DNA from: Bacteroidota bacterium
GTDB taxonomy: Bacteria; Bacteroidota; Bacteroidia; UBA4408
Direction: 5' to 3'
DNA length: 64,000 nucleotides
Assembly: GCA_016721765.1 (NCBI GenBank)
Contig: JADKHO010000003.1
Location: forward strand, 219,039 to 283,038
The stretch's first letter is position 1, and every line of letters starts with the position of its first letter. Under the pieces are notes generated by a model, which was given only the letters and a program-made list of their open reading frames with translations, was not told where the DNA came from and did not search any database. The position numbers and the translations under genes were made by a program. This document shows positions 26,856-37,472 of this stretch, piece by piece.

Positions 26856-28541
26856 ATGAATCAACTCATCGAATGTGTACCCAATTTTAGTGAAGGAAAC
26901 GACCTAAACATCATCAAGCAAATAACCGATCAAATTGAATCGGTGGAAGGTGTTAAATTATTAAATGTAGATCCCGGAAAGGCTACCAATCGCACTGTCG
27001 TGACTTTTGTGGGGAATCCACATTCCGTAATTGATGCTGCATTTTTGGCCATAAAAAAAGCAAGCGAGCTAATTGACATGAGCAAGCACAAAGGGGAACA
27101 TCCTCGAATGGGTGCTACAGATGTGTGTCCTTTAATTCCCATAGCCGGTATAAGCATGGAAGAAACTGCTGAATGGGCAAAAAAATTAGGGGCAAGAGTT
27201 GGCAAGGAAGCAGGAATTGCCGTGTATTTGTATGAAGCAGCCCAGCCTAACACAGCACGCAATAATTTGTCGGTAATTCGAGCGGGAGAATATGAAGGAT
27301 TTTTTAAAAAGATAAAATTACCGGAATGGAAACCGGATTTCGGTCCTGTTGAGCACTCGGTAAAAGCCGGAAGTACAGTTATTGGTGCAAGAGATTTTTT
27401 AGTTGCTTATAACGTGAATTTAAATACCACTTCCACCCGACGTGCAAATGCAATTGCTTTTGATGTGCGGGAAGCGGGAAGAGTTAAACGCGAAGGAAAT
27501 CCTTCCACCGGAAAAATTGTGAACGATGAAAATGGTAAGCCGGTAAATATTCCAGGTACATTAAAATCGGTAAAAGCAATTGGTTGGTTTATCGAAGAAT
27601 ACGGTATAGCGCAAATTTCAATGAATTTAACCAACATCAACATAACGCCTGTGCACATTGCATTTGATGAAGTATGCAAAAAAGCAAACGAGCGTGGGAT
27701 TCGTGTGAGTGGATCAGAATTAGTTGGATTAATTCCTTTAAAGGCGATGTTGGATGCAGGTAAATATTTTTTGAAAAAGCAACAACGTTCGCTTGGTGTT
27801 TCCGAGAAGGAACTCATAAAAATTGCTATAAAATCAATGGGTTTGGATGAACTGGCGCCCTTTAAACCGGAGGAACGTATTATTGAATATTTATTAAAAG
27901 ATGCCGGTGCTGAAAAATTAATTTCAATGAATTTAACCGCCTTTGCAAATGAAACGGCGAGTGAAAGCCCGGCGCCGGGCGGTGGCTCTATTTCGGCTTA
28001 TGTTGGTTCACTTGGCATTTCTTTAGCTACTATGGTGGCAAATCTTTCAGCACACAAAGCAGGATGGGACGAACGTTGGGAAGAGTTTTCGAATTGGGCG
28101 GAGCGCGGAGAACAACTTAAGAATGAGTTGCTAAAGTTAGTGGATGAAGATACTCATGCATTCAATAAAATTATGAATGCATTTGCTTTGCCAAAGGCTA
28201 CGGAGGCAGAAAAAAATCAGCGTACGCAAGCGATTCAAGAGGCAACCAAATATGCTATTGAAGTTCCCTTTAAAGTAATGGAACTGGCTTATGCATCCTT
28301 GCAAACGATTAAAGCAATGGTGGAGTCTGGAAATCCCAATTCGGTTACCGATGCAGGTGTTGGTGCGCTGTGCGCAAGAGCAGCAGTCATGGGCGCATTT
28401 ATGAATGTTCGCATTAATTCAAGTGGATTGAACGACAAAGCCTATACTGCAGCTATCCTCGCAAGGGGAAAAGAAATCGAATCAAAAACCCAAGCCGCAG
28501 AACAGGAAATTTTAAAACTAGTGAACGAAAAAATTGGATAA
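26856..28541 (+). CDS. ftcD: Bifunctional glutamate formimidoyltransferase / formimidoyl-THF cyclodeaminase
   Basis: 561 residues. Residues 1 to about 330 are the formiminotransferase (LIECVPNFSEG; GEHPRMGATDVCPLIPI with the catalytic-site His; FGP...GSTVIGARDFLVAYNVN), moving the formimino group of formiminoglutamate to tetrahydrofolate. Residues about 360-561 are the cyclodeaminase (NETASESPAPGGGSISAYVG; long helices), which releases ammonia to give methenyl-THF. The two activities are fused as in the animal enzyme FTCD. With hutI this ends histidine breakdown by the folate route, producing glutamate, ammonia and a one-carbon unit. Confidence 0.95.
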   Translation: MNQLIECVPNFSEGNDLNIIKQITDQIESVEGVKLLNVDPGKATNRTVVTFVGNPHSVIDAAFLAIKKASELIDMSKHKGEHPRMGATDVCPLIPIAGISMEETAEWAKKLGARVGKEAGIAVYLYEAAQPNTARNNLSVIRAGEYEGFFKKIKLPEWKPDFGPVEHSVKAGSTVIGARDFLVAYNVNLNTTSTRRANAIAFDVREAGRVKREGNPSTGKIVNDENGKPVNIPGTLKSVKAIGWFIEEYGIAQISMNLTNINITPVHIAFDEVCKKANERGIRVSGSELVGLIPLKAMLDAGKYFLKKQQRSLGVSEKELIKIAIKSMGLDELAPFKPEERIIEYLLKDAGAEKLISMNLTAFANETASESPAPGGGSISAYVGSLGISLATMVANLSAHKAGWDERWEEFSNWAERGEQLKNELLKLVDEDTHAFNKIMNAFALPKATEAEKNQRTQAIQEATKYAIEVPFKVMELAYASLQTIKAMVESGNPNSVTDAGVGALCARAAVMGAFMNVRINSSGLNDKAYTAAILARGKEIESKTQAAEQEILKLVNEKIG

Positions 28542-28684
28542 GTTTATTTTGGAAACTCTTCCGTCCAATCATCGTTAAATAGATACCATCAAAAAAAATT
28601 GCAAAGCTTCGACAAAAGTAAAACCTAATACTATAACAATTCACCATCTCAAAAACTCAATAATTAAATAACTAAACAGCACAG

Positions 28685-30967
28685 ATGAGATTATTTATTC
28701 TCAAGAGTCAGCGTGTTAGAAGTGTTTTATACTTCTTTCCTGTGCAGTTATTGATTTTACTTTTTAAACGAAATCATGTCTTACTAATTTTTTGGACACT
28801 GGTTTTTGGACTAATTACTAAAAGTATTGCACCGCGTTACGGCATTCCCTATCTGTTTTTAAATCCTGAATATTTCGATAAGGTAAATGCGCTTTCCTAT
28901 TTTATGGTAGGATTCGCAACCGGTGGATTTATTATGGCTTTTAATATTTCGAGTTATATCATCAATGGATTTCATTTTCCTTTTTTAGGGACCTTAAAGA
29001 ATCCTTTTATGAAATATTGCCTCAACAATTCCATCATTCCGCTTATTTTTTTAATTACCTATATAATCGAAATATACACCTTTCAACGTAGCGACCAGTT
29101 TGTATCTCGATGGCAAGTTTACTTTGATTTAGCCGGGTTTTTAAGCGGCTTATTACTTTTTCTATTTTTAGCATTGACTTATTTTTTTACCACCAATAAG
29201 GATGTATACAAAATGTTTGGAGTGGAAACCGAACAAGTGTTAGATCCATCCTTTAAAGCTTTGAATAAAGTTTTTTTGGCTCGTAAAAAAAAGTGGGATG
29301 CCATGAATTATAAGATCGAAAAGGATGTTCATGTGCAGCATTACCTGAGTAACTTTTTTAAATTAAAAAGGGTGCAGGATATTGACATGTACGAAAAGCG
29401 AACGCTTTTAAGGGTATTAAAGCAAAATCATAGAAACGCTGCCACCTTTGAATTGGCTGCTATAATAAGCTTACTTACAATTGGCTTTTTTAGGGATATT
29501 GATGTGTTTAATATTCCGGCTGGAGCAAGCCTAATGCTGCTTTTTACCATGTATCTGATGGTAAATTCCGCGCTTTACAATTGGTTTCGCGCATGGAGTA
29601 CTACCGTATTTGTTATTCTATTAGTGTCGGTAAATTTTCTGTATCAATTCGATTTTTTCAAAAACAGAAACAAAGCCTATAACATGAATTACAATGTGCC
29701 CGAAGCAGAATTCAGCAATAAAAATTTGCATGCCTTGGATACACTAAAGATGCAAAAAAATAAAGATATTGCATTTACAATCGGGGTCTTGGAAAAATGG
29801 CGTATGAAAAATGCGCTGAACAGCCGAAAGATTAAGCGCAAACCCAAACTTATTTTAGTAAATACGAGCGGAGGTGGCTTGCGTTCAACACTTTGGACTT
29901 TTTATTCGCTGCAATATGCCGATAGTTTATTGGATGGACAATTGTTGAAACACACCCAACTTATTACCGGAGCGTCCGGCGGAATCATTGGCGCCGCTTA
30001 TTTGCGGGAGTTGATGTTAATGAATCGTAAACAACAAGTTCAAAATATTTATCATCCAATTTTGCGGGACAATATATCCAAAGATCTACTAAATCCTATC
30101 GCACTAAGTATGGCTGTGAACGACTGGTTTTTCCCACTGCAAAGTGTTACCGAAGGGCGCTATAAATATGGACGTGACAGAGCTTTCGCATTTGAACGTA
30201 AGCTAAATGAAAATACAAATTATATACTGGCAAAGAAGCTGGCAGATTATTACGATCCGGAACGAAATGCCGAAATACCTATGATGATTTTAAGCCCTAC
30301 CATTATTAATGATGGAAGAAAGCTGATGATTTCACCCTTACCGATTTCATACCTTACTCAATCGCGAAAAGCCGACAATGTGCATGTTACCAATGTGGTG
30401 CCCGCTATTGAATTTTCGAGCTTCTTTAAACAGCAGGACGCCGGCAATGTACTATTCACAAGCGCGCTCCGCATGAGTGCAACTTTTCCATATATTTTAC
30501 CTACCGTTTCTTTGCCGAGTAAACCGGCTATGGAGGTTATGGATGCAGGGGTAAGAGATAATTTTGGAAAAGAAACAAGTGTGCAGTTCTTGTTTACCTT
30601 TCGGGACTGGATTGAAGAAAATACAAGTGGAGTAATCATTATCCAAATACGTGACAGAGATAAATTTTTTGCTGTAGATGCCAATCCTCCCAAAACCATT
30701 ATGCAATCTATTCAGGAGCCCGTTGGAAGTTTGTATGGTAATTTATTTCACGTGCAAGATTTCAATCAAAGCGATGTATTGAATTACGCCGGTGAATGGT
30801 ACAAAGGAAAAATTGATGTGGTTGATTTTGTACTTTACAATCAATACTGGGACAATATTTCATTGAGTTGGCATCTTACCAATAAAGAAAAACGTAAGGT
30901 TTATTCATCCGTGAATACTCCGGCCAATCAATTGGCTTTTAAAAAGCTGAAACTATTGCTAGAGTAA
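28685..30967 (+). CDS. Membrane patatin-like phospholipase
   Basis: 760 residues. The N-terminal ~330 residues are membrane-embedded, with several helices (LLIFWTLVFGLITK, FMVGFATGGFIMAFNIS, NNSIIPLIFLITYIIEIYTF, LAGFLSGLLLFLFLALTYFF, IISLLTIGFFR, SLMLLFTMYLMVNSAL, VFVILLVSVNFLYQF). The C-terminal part from about 395 is a patatin fold: the oxyanion loop SGGGLRS, the nucleophile elbow GASGG, and the catalytic Asp in MDAGVRDN. It should hydrolyse acyl lipids at the membrane. The large multi-helix N-terminus is not part of ordinary secreted patatins. It stands alone between ftcD and aconitase. Confidence 0.8.
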   Translation: MRLFILKSQRVRSVLYFFPVQLLILLFKRNHVLLIFWTLVFGLITKSIAPRYGIPYLFLNPEYFDKVNALSYFMVGFATGGFIMAFNISSYIINGFHFPFLGTLKNPFMKYCLNNSIIPLIFLITYIIEIYTFQRSDQFVSRWQVYFDLAGFLSGLLLFLFLALTYFFTTNKDVYKMFGVETEQVLDPSFKALNKVFLARKKKWDAMNYKIEKDVHVQHYLSNFFKLKRVQDIDMYEKRTLLRVLKQNHRNAATFELAAIISLLTIGFFRDIDVFNIPAGASLMLLFTMYLMVNSALYNWFRAWSTTVFVILLVSVNFLYQFDFFKNRNKAYNMNYNVPEAEFSNKNLHALDTLKMQKNKDIAFTIGVLEKWRMKNALNSRKIKRKPKLILVNTSGGGLRSTLWTFYSLQYADSLLDGQLLKHTQLITGASGGIIGAAYLRELMLMNRKQQVQNIYHPILRDNISKDLLNPIALSMAVNDWFFPLQSVTEGRYKYGRDRAFAFERKLNENTNYILAKKLADYYDPERNAEIPMMILSPTIINDGRKLMISPLPISYLTQSRKADNVHVTNVVPAIEFSSFFKQQDAGNVLFTSALRMSATFPYILPTVSLPSKPAMEVMDAGVRDNFGKETSVQFLFTFRDWIEENTSGVIIIQIRDRDKFFAVDANPPKTIMQSIQEPVGSLYGNLFHVQDFNQSDVLNYAGEWYKGKIDVVDFVLYNQYWDNISLSWHLTNKEKRKVYSSVNTPANQLAFKKLKLLLE

Positions 30968-31121
30968 GCACAGAAAGTTTTTGAGTTTTTATCTTTTCAA
31001 AAAAGTATACATTTTGTACCTTGCACTCCAAATTTAGTGGTGATTGACACTTTTTGTGAAATACAGCTAATTTATCAGTTCATTAAATCCTAATTCTCAA
31101 ATCCTAAATCCCAATTTCAAC

Positions 31122-33386
31122 ATGGCATTCGATATCGACATGATTAAAAAAGTTTACTCTCAAATGGGGAGTAGAGTAGAAGCTGCGCGCAAAGTGGTTG
31201 GTCGACCCTTAACTTTAACAGAAAAAATATTGTATTCCCACTTAAGCGATGGCAATGCAAGTGTAGCATTTGAACGTGCTAAATCTTACGTGGATTTTAA
31301 TCCCGATAGAGTTGCTATGCAAGATGCCACAGCACAAATGGCTTTATTGCAATTTATGCAGGCTGGTCGCCCTACAGTGGCAGTTCCGAGTACAGTGCAT
31401 TGTGATCACTTAATTCAAGCAAAGGAAGGTGCTGCTAAAGATTTAGCGAGTGCTATTGATAAAAGCAAAGAGGTATTTGATTTTTTGGCATCTGTCTCTA
31501 ACAAATATGGTATTGGTTTTTGGAAACCGGGAGCTGGTATTATCCATCAGGTGGTATTAGAAAATTATGCATTTCCGGGTGGAATGATGATTGGTACCGA
31601 TTCACACACCGTGAATGCGGGCGGCCTTGGTATGATTGCAATTGGTGTAGGAGGTGCCGATGCTTGTGATGTGATGGCCGGTTTACCTTGGGAGTTAAAA
31701 TTCCCCAAATTAATTGGAGTGAAGCTTACCGGTAAATTGAACGGTTGGACTTCAGCTAAAGATGTTATTTTGAAAGTGGCCGGCATTCTTACTGTTAAAG
31801 GCGGTACAGATGCTATTGTGGAGTATTTTGGCGAAGGTGCAGATAGTTTATCTTGTACCGGAAAAGGAACCATTTGTAACATGGGGGCTGAAATTGGAGC
31901 TACCACTTCGATCTTTTGTTACGATAAAAAAATGAGTGATTATTTGAGTGGAACAGGTCGTGCCGATGTTGCTGCCGCTGCAGATGGTGTGGCTGCTCAC
32001 TTGCGTGGAGACAAAGAAGTGTATGAAAATCCGACTGCTTATTTTGATCAAGTTATTGAAATTAATTTATCCGAATTGGAGCCTCATATCAATGGACCTT
32101 TCACCCCGGATTTGGCTTGGCCTATCAGTAAATTTGCTGCTGCCGTGCGCGAAAATAATTGGCCGCAAAAATTGTCTGTGGGTTTAATTGGATCCTGCAC
32201 CAATTCCTCTTACGAAGATATTTCTCGTGCTGCTTCCTTGGCACAACAAGCCATCGATAAAAATTTAAAAACAAAATCAGAATACACCATTACCCCCGGT
32301 AGCGAGCAAGTGCGCTTTACGGTGGAACGTGATGGGTATCTTGGAACCTTTGGGAAAATGGGTGGTGTGGTATTGGCAAACGCTTGCGGGCCGTGTATCG
32401 GACAGTGGGCAAGACATGGTGCCGAGAAGCAAGAAAAAAATTCTATCATAACCTCTTTCAACCGAAATTTCAGCAAACGTGCGGATGGTAATCCAAATAC
32501 ACATTCATTTGTTGCATCTCCTGAAATGGTAACAGCAATGGCCATTGCCGGTGATTTGACTTTTAATCCTTTAACTGATTTCTTAACAAATGAGAAGGGA
32601 GAGAAGGTAAAACTAGATGAACCAAAAGGCTTGGAAATGCCTCCAAAAGGCTATGCCGTTGAAGATGCCGGATATCAAGCTCCAGCTACCGATGGAAGCA
32701 AAGTGCAAGTATTGGTTTCACCAACAAGTGAGCGCCTGCAATTATTGGATTCATTTGCTGCCTGGGAAGGGGTGGATTTGAAAGGCTTGAAATTGTTGAT
32801 AAAAGCGAAAGGAAAATGTACTACAGATCATATTTCCATGGCTGGTCCATGGTTAAAATTCCGTGGCCATTTAGATAATATTTCAAATAACATGTTGATT
32901 GGAGCTGTGAATTTTTATACTGAAAAAACAGATTCTGTAAAAAATCAATTAACTGGTGATTATGGCTCTGTGCCGGCTGTGCAGCGTGCCTACAAAGCAG
33001 CAAAAGTAGGCAGTATTGTAGTGGGTGATGAAAATTACGGAGAAGGTTCTTCCCGTGAACATGCTGCAATGGAGCCACGCCACTTAGGTGTTCGCGCGGT
33101 ATTGGTAAAATCCTTTGCCCGCATCCACGAAACCAATTTAAAGAAACAAGGCATGTTGGCTTTGACCTTTGCAAACAAAGAAGATTACAATAAAATTTTA
33201 GAAGACGATAGCATTGATATTATTGGCTTAACCAATTTTACAGCGGGTGTTCCATTAAGCATGGTGTTAAATCACAAGGATGGAAGTCGTGACGAAATAA
33301 AAGTAAACCATACTTACAATGCACAGCAAATCGAGTGGTTTAAAGCGGGTGGGGCGCTGAATATTATTAAGGCGCAGGTGGCCTAG
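31122..33386 (+). CDS. acn: Aconitate hydratase
   Basis: 754 residues, TCA-cycle citrate/isocitrate isomerase of the mitochondrial-like type. The three 4Fe-4S ligands are visible in GSCTNSSYEDI (first Cys, about 350) and NACGPCIGQW (two Cys). Other family blocks: IGTDSHTVNAGGLGMIAIGVGGADA, GKGTICNMGAEIGAT, TDHISMAGPWL, GDENYGEGSSREHAAMEPR and the swivelling C-terminal domain. Complete, single gene. Naming between acnA-type subfamilies is not certain. Confidence 0.95.
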   Translation: MAFDIDMIKKVYSQMGSRVEAARKVVGRPLTLTEKILYSHLSDGNASVAFERAKSYVDFNPDRVAMQDATAQMALLQFMQAGRPTVAVPSTVHCDHLIQAKEGAAKDLASAIDKSKEVFDFLASVSNKYGIGFWKPGAGIIHQVVLENYAFPGGMMIGTDSHTVNAGGLGMIAIGVGGADACDVMAGLPWELKFPKLIGVKLTGKLNGWTSAKDVILKVAGILTVKGGTDAIVEYFGEGADSLSCTGKGTICNMGAEIGATTSIFCYDKKMSDYLSGTGRADVAAAADGVAAHLRGDKEVYENPTAYFDQVIEINLSELEPHINGPFTPDLAWPISKFAAAVRENNWPQKLSVGLIGSCTNSSYEDISRAASLAQQAIDKNLKTKSEYTITPGSEQVRFTVERDGYLGTFGKMGGVVLANACGPCIGQWARHGAEKQEKNSIITSFNRNFSKRADGNPNTHSFVASPEMVTAMAIAGDLTFNPLTDFLTNEKGEKVKLDEPKGLEMPPKGYAVEDAGYQAPATDGSKVQVLVSPTSERLQLLDSFAAWEGVDLKGLKLLIKAKGKCTTDHISMAGPWLKFRGHLDNISNNMLIGAVNFYTEKTDSVKNQLTGDYGSVPAVQRAYKAAKVGSIVVGDENYGEGSSREHAAMEPRHLGVRAVLVKSFARIHETNLKKQGMLALTFANKEDYNKILEDDSIDIIGLTNFTAGVPLSMVLNHKDGSRDEIKVNHTYNAQQIEWFKAGGALNIIKAQVA

Positions 33387-33423
33387 ACTTATCAAAACCA
33401 TTAATAATTTAGTGCTATTGCCT

Positions 33424-35694
33424 ATGCGAAAACTATTCGTCCTTCTATTACTATTGTTTTTTTTTACAAGGATAAATGCTCAAAATTTTCAATGGGCAAT
33501 TCCTGCATTGAATGGTAGTACAGCTTTCGATCCTGACGGGAATATTTTACGCGCTGGTTTTTTTCAAGGAACATATGATTTTGATCCAGGATTGGGTGTT
33601 TTCAATTTGAGTACCTCCCCAAATTCAAACAATTTATATGTTGCAAAATATGACACCAGTGGTAATTTGCTTTGGGCTACAGGTTTTAATTTGTACAGTG
33701 TAAATTATTCTCATAGCCTTTTAGTTGATGATCAAGGCTGCGTATATATAGCAGGGACTTTGTATAGTGGTACATATGATTTTAACCCTGGACCTGCCAC
33801 ATATAATTTATCTTTTGGACATACATCTGGTTTTATTGTAAAATTAAGCAAGAATGGTAATTTTATTTGGGCTGGAACAATTCCAGGTATTGGTTTTGTT
33901 TCCACTTCCATTATTAATTCAATGCAATTCGATCTTTTTGGAAATTTGATTCTCACCGGAACATTCTTAGGTCTTGTTGACTTCGACCCAAGCCCGAGTG
34001 CAACTTATCAGGTTAATTCTACTACCGGTTGGGCGGGAAGTTATGATGGCTTTTTATTGAAATTAGATACCTCAAGAGCATTTATTGGTCTTAAATTTTT
34101 TGGAGGCGGAGGAGATTGTAATCCTACAAATATGACAGCTGACATAAACGGAAATTTTTTCATTTCTGGTTTTTTTTTAGATACAGTTGATTTTGATGCC
34201 GGACCGGGAATCACAAATTTAATAAACACGAGTACAATAGACTACAAGTACTTTGTTTGCAAATATGATTCTTATCTGAATTTTAAGTGGGCTAAAAGTT
34301 TTAATATCAGCAATGCAGTCTTTAGAAATTTTTGCATTCCTGATAGCAGCGGAAATGTTATTATATCTGGTGATTTTAAAGGAACTGTAGACTTTGATCC
34401 GGGTTCGGGCACAACTAATATTACAGCATTGGGCACTTATCCGGATATAGTTATGTGCAAATTGGATAGCGGAGGTGACTTTAAGTGGGCAAGAAGACTG
34501 GGAAATAATGAAGATAATTTTGTCACCTCAATCTGGTTGGAAGCCAAAGGTAAACTCTCCTTTCAAGGTTATTTTGAAGGTACATGTGATTTGAATCCTG
34601 GATTGCCAACCAATTACTTTACAGTGAATTCAACAAATCATGGATATTTTCAGTTAGTGTTGGATTCACTTGGGAATTATGTACAAGCCTCTGTTCCTGG
34701 TGGATTAAACGAAATGTTGGATATGAGATTCAAAGGTAAGAATGTTTATAATCAAGAATACTTCCTTGGAGCAGCAACCGATTCTGCCGATTTAGATCCG
34801 GGGCCAGGAAAGTATTATCTGGGAGCAAATAATGGCTACTTTATAATGAAGGTTGGAGCCTGCCAATATCCTTATCCTGCCGGAACTATTGCAGGTGAAG
34901 TGCATCCATGCGAAGGTGACTCAACTGTATATTCTATTGCACCTGTTTACGGAGCAAACAGTTATGTATGGACAGTTCCTGCCGGTAATACAATTAGTAA
35001 TGGACAGGGCACTAATTCCGTTAATATATTGATTGGAACCAACCCCGGTAGTGTAACTGTTTCTCCTGTTAATACCTGCAATGTAGGGGCAACTAATGGT
35101 ATATCTATTACCCCAAGTGGTATTCCGGTTATTACCAGTCAACCAACTAATCAAACTGTAGATCTTCATGATACTGTTATGTTTGTAGTTCATTGTCAAA
35201 ATCTTGGCGTAACTTGTCAATGGCAAAGAAAATACCTAGCAAATTTTGTCAATATTCCACCAAGTATCTATTTCTCTGGAATCAATAGCGATACACTTTT
35301 AGTTTTTGCAAATCATATGAGTTTGAATAATTATGTGTTTAGATGCATATTGGCTCCCGGTGCTGATTGCTCTGATACTACTAATCAGGTAACCCTAACA
35401 ATAATTAATAATACAGGGATTGATGAAAGTTCAAAAATTCAATCATTAAGTATTTTCCCAAACCCGGTTTCAAATTCAGGAACAATCTCTTTTACACTTA
35501 AGAAAGCTGAAATTGTAAAGATTCAATTGACGGATGTCAGTGGAAGAGAAATGCAAATTATTGCGAATAAACAATTCAAAGCAGGTATAAGCAATCTGAA
35601 TTGGGAAGCCTATCAGCTCATGTCTGGAATTTATTTCCTAAAACTGGAAGGAGAAAATTTTACAGAAACGAAAAAAGTAATCGTACTTAACTGA
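33424..35694 (+). CDS. Secreted T9SS cargo protein with DFDPGPG repeats
   Basis: 756 residues from ATG at 33424 (a GTG lies four codons upstream). Signal peptide (LFVLLLLLFFFTRINAQ), then seven repeats of about 65-70 residues, each ending in variants of DFDPGPG + NL (DFDPGLGVFNLS, DFNPGPATYNLS, DFDPSPSATYQV, DFDAGPGITNLI, DFDPGSGTTNIT, DLNPGLPTNYFT, DLDPGPGKYYLG); each also has a strand like 'KYDTSGNLLWA', so the body is probably a beta-propeller of the SBBP type. An Ig-like part (about 485-665) and a type A sorting domain (about 680-756; SIFPNPVSNSGTISFTL, then GIYFLKLEGENF) follow. No enzymatic motif seen. Confidence 0.85.
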   Translation: MRKLFVLLLLLFFFTRINAQNFQWAIPALNGSTAFDPDGNILRAGFFQGTYDFDPGLGVFNLSTSPNSNNLYVAKYDTSGNLLWATGFNLYSVNYSHSLLVDDQGCVYIAGTLYSGTYDFNPGPATYNLSFGHTSGFIVKLSKNGNFIWAGTIPGIGFVSTSIINSMQFDLFGNLILTGTFLGLVDFDPSPSATYQVNSTTGWAGSYDGFLLKLDTSRAFIGLKFFGGGGDCNPTNMTADINGNFFISGFFLDTVDFDAGPGITNLINTSTIDYKYFVCKYDSYLNFKWAKSFNISNAVFRNFCIPDSSGNVIISGDFKGTVDFDPGSGTTNITALGTYPDIVMCKLDSGGDFKWARRLGNNEDNFVTSIWLEAKGKLSFQGYFEGTCDLNPGLPTNYFTVNSTNHGYFQLVLDSLGNYVQASVPGGLNEMLDMRFKGKNVYNQEYFLGAATDSADLDPGPGKYYLGANNGYFIMKVGACQYPYPAGTIAGEVHPCEGDSTVYSIAPVYGANSYVWTVPAGNTISNGQGTNSVNILIGTNPGSVTVSPVNTCNVGATNGISITPSGIPVITSQPTNQTVDLHDTVMFVVHCQNLGVTCQWQRKYLANFVNIPPSIYFSGINSDTLLVFANHMSLNNYVFRCILAPGADCSDTTNQVTLTIINNTGIDESSKIQSLSIFPNPVSNSGTISFTLKKAEIVKIQLTDVSGREMQIIANKQFKAGISNLNWEAYQLMSGIYFLKLEGENFTETKKVIVLN

Positions 35695-35731
35695 TACAAT
35701 TTCCCCCTTTCTCATCCTTTCTTAACTACTT

Positions 35732-37249
35732 TTATTCAATCGTTACTTTATCATAGCGTTCCATATCTTTATTAATCATGCGCAACAATAAACCATTGTC
35801 TTTATCTAAACTAATGGTGCTGGGCATAGGATCATAGCACCAACCTTGGTTTCTAAATAAATCTTTGCGCGATAAATTCCCTTTCTCATCAAAGGTAGTG
35901 CACACTAAAACCGAACCATTGTAGTTTTGAATGGATGCATATTTTTTAGGTTCATAGTCGTTCACTGTAAATTTTTCCAAGTTTTTAGGATGTTCCGAAT
36001 AAAACAAATAAACTTGGTTGTTACGGATAATGTAATTAAAGGTATTCAGGTCATTCGCTGTGAACTTGGGAATAATTTTCATCCACTCTAAGTTCCCGGC
36101 ACTGTTAAATTTTGAAACAATTAATTCCCGCTCGTAAGAGGAGGAAGAATTATTACTCGAAATCGTGTAGGAATGACTTTCGATTAAATAAACGGCATCA
36201 TTGAAAGTGAAAATATTTTCAAAGGAATAATATTTTTTTGCCGGATTTTCTTCAATCAAACCATCCTTATACGTAAGCTTTTGACTCACCTCTTTGGAGA
36301 AATAATCAAAGCCTTTTTTAGTGATTTCACCTGTGTTAACATCAATAAAAAAGGAATAAACACCCACGTTCGCTACCTTACCTTGTTTGCGCTCTTTCTT
36401 TTTTACGATGTCCTTAAACACCCCACAAAAAACCAATTTGTTATCTAAAAATTTAAAAGTACCGTTTTGAATATCCAGTTTGTCAAAGGGAAGCGGAGTC
36501 ACTTCTGATTTCGTTTCTTCTGCTGGAATGCGCGCCAGCGCTAGTCCTGTAATTTCTTCTTCTTCATCTTTTAAGTAACGGAATAAATAATAAAATGTCC
36601 CTTTGTTGTCAAGCGTATAATTAAAGCTGCTGATAGTGGAATTGGAATATGCACTGATGATTTCTTTTGAAGCGATTTTTTTAAAAGTTGCAGTTTCATA
36701 GATAACTGCTTCCACGTGCGATTCCTTGCCGGACCATTTGAATTCACTGGTTATCACCATTTTTAATCCGTCGGGTGAAAATGATGCGTAAAAATTACGC
36801 CCCATAATTCCAAAGATATCACTTTCAAGGCTTGCCACTTTTTTTTGTTCACCTAAGGCTTTTCCACTAGTGGCATTAAATTCACGAAGCAAAAAATACT
36901 TAATCTGCTCTGTTTTTACATACAAATAAGTAAAAGCCATAATTTTTCCATTTTTCAGATAGGAGGCTTCTACTACTTCACCTTTTTCCAATTCAAATTT
37001 TGTGGAATAGAGCACCTTTAAGGTTTTTGCATCCAGCTTTTGAATAATTTTGGTTATCCCTTTTCCCACAGTGCTGTTGCGCATCAAATAAACCCCACTG
37101 GAATCCGAGTCGATATAGCCATCAAACCTGGAATTATCGACTGGCTTAAATTCAACTCCTTTTTTAATTGAAAAACTTTGGGCATTTGCTACAATAGCTA
37201 ATACAACAAATGCCATAACCAATACGCATATTTTCTTAAGGTTATTCAT
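35732..37249 (-). CDS. Secreted protein of unknown function
   Basis: 505 residues with a signal peptide (ICVLVMAFVVLAIVANAQS). The rest is repetitive beta structure with phrases such as TFYYLFRYLKDEEE, VYLIESHSYTISSNNSSSSY and VYLFYSEHPKNLEKF, suggesting a six- or seven-bladed propeller, but I do not recognise a family. There is no T9SS sorting domain, so it should stay in the periplasm or be anchored by partners. It is convergent with the T9SS gene and divergent from the M48 peptidase gene. Confidence in coding is high, in function nil. Confidence 0.65.
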   Translation of the reverse strand: MNNLKKICVLVMAFVVLAIVANAQSFSIKKGVEFKPVDNSRFDGYIDSDSSGVYLMRNSTVGKGITKIIQKLDAKTLKVLYSTKFELEKGEVVEASYLKNGKIMAFTYLYVKTEQIKYFLLREFNATSGKALGEQKKVASLESDIFGIMGRNFYASFSPDGLKMVITSEFKWSGKESHVEAVIYETATFKKIASKEIISAYSNSTISSFNYTLDNKGTFYYLFRYLKDEEEEITGLALARIPAEETKSEVTPLPFDKLDIQNGTFKFLDNKLVFCGVFKDIVKKKERKQGKVANVGVYSFFIDVNTGEITKKGFDYFSKEVSQKLTYKDGLIEENPAKKYYSFENIFTFNDAVYLIESHSYTISSNNSSSSYERELIVSKFNSAGNLEWMKIIPKFTANDLNTFNYIIRNNQVYLFYSEHPKNLEKFTVNDYEPKKYASIQNYNGSVLVCTTFDEKGNLSRKDLFRNQGWCYDPMPSTISLDKDNGLLLRMINKDMERYDKVTIE

Positions 37250-37360
37250 AGATAAGGGTTTAGTTTAGTATTAAGCCGCCAAAAGTAGAAAAATTAATTA
37301 GAGCGCTGTGTTTCTGTGATAAGCCATTTTTATTGCCTAATAGGGAGAATTATATTCGAC

Positions 37361-37390
37361 TTTGCAAATAGTTCATTTTGTGTAGTTTTG
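37361..37390 (+). promoter_or_regulatory. Bacteroidota primary promoter for the M48 peptidase gene
   Basis: TTTG at 37361-37364 and TAGTTTTG at 37383-37390, 18 bases apart, as in the lipoprotein promoter at 8517-8546. The ATG of the peptidase follows 82 bases after the -7 box. Confidence 0.65.
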
Positions 37391-37472
37391 CGGCTTTATT
37401 TTTATTTTCACTTCGATTTGTTTTCCTTACACAGAAGTGCAATTAATCCATAACTAATTTGGCCTTACTATT

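Noticed and set aside
37321..37472. tRNA or small RNA gene before the M48 peptidase
   Set aside because: No cloverleaf or terminator is visible; the sequence is explained by a promoter and leader.
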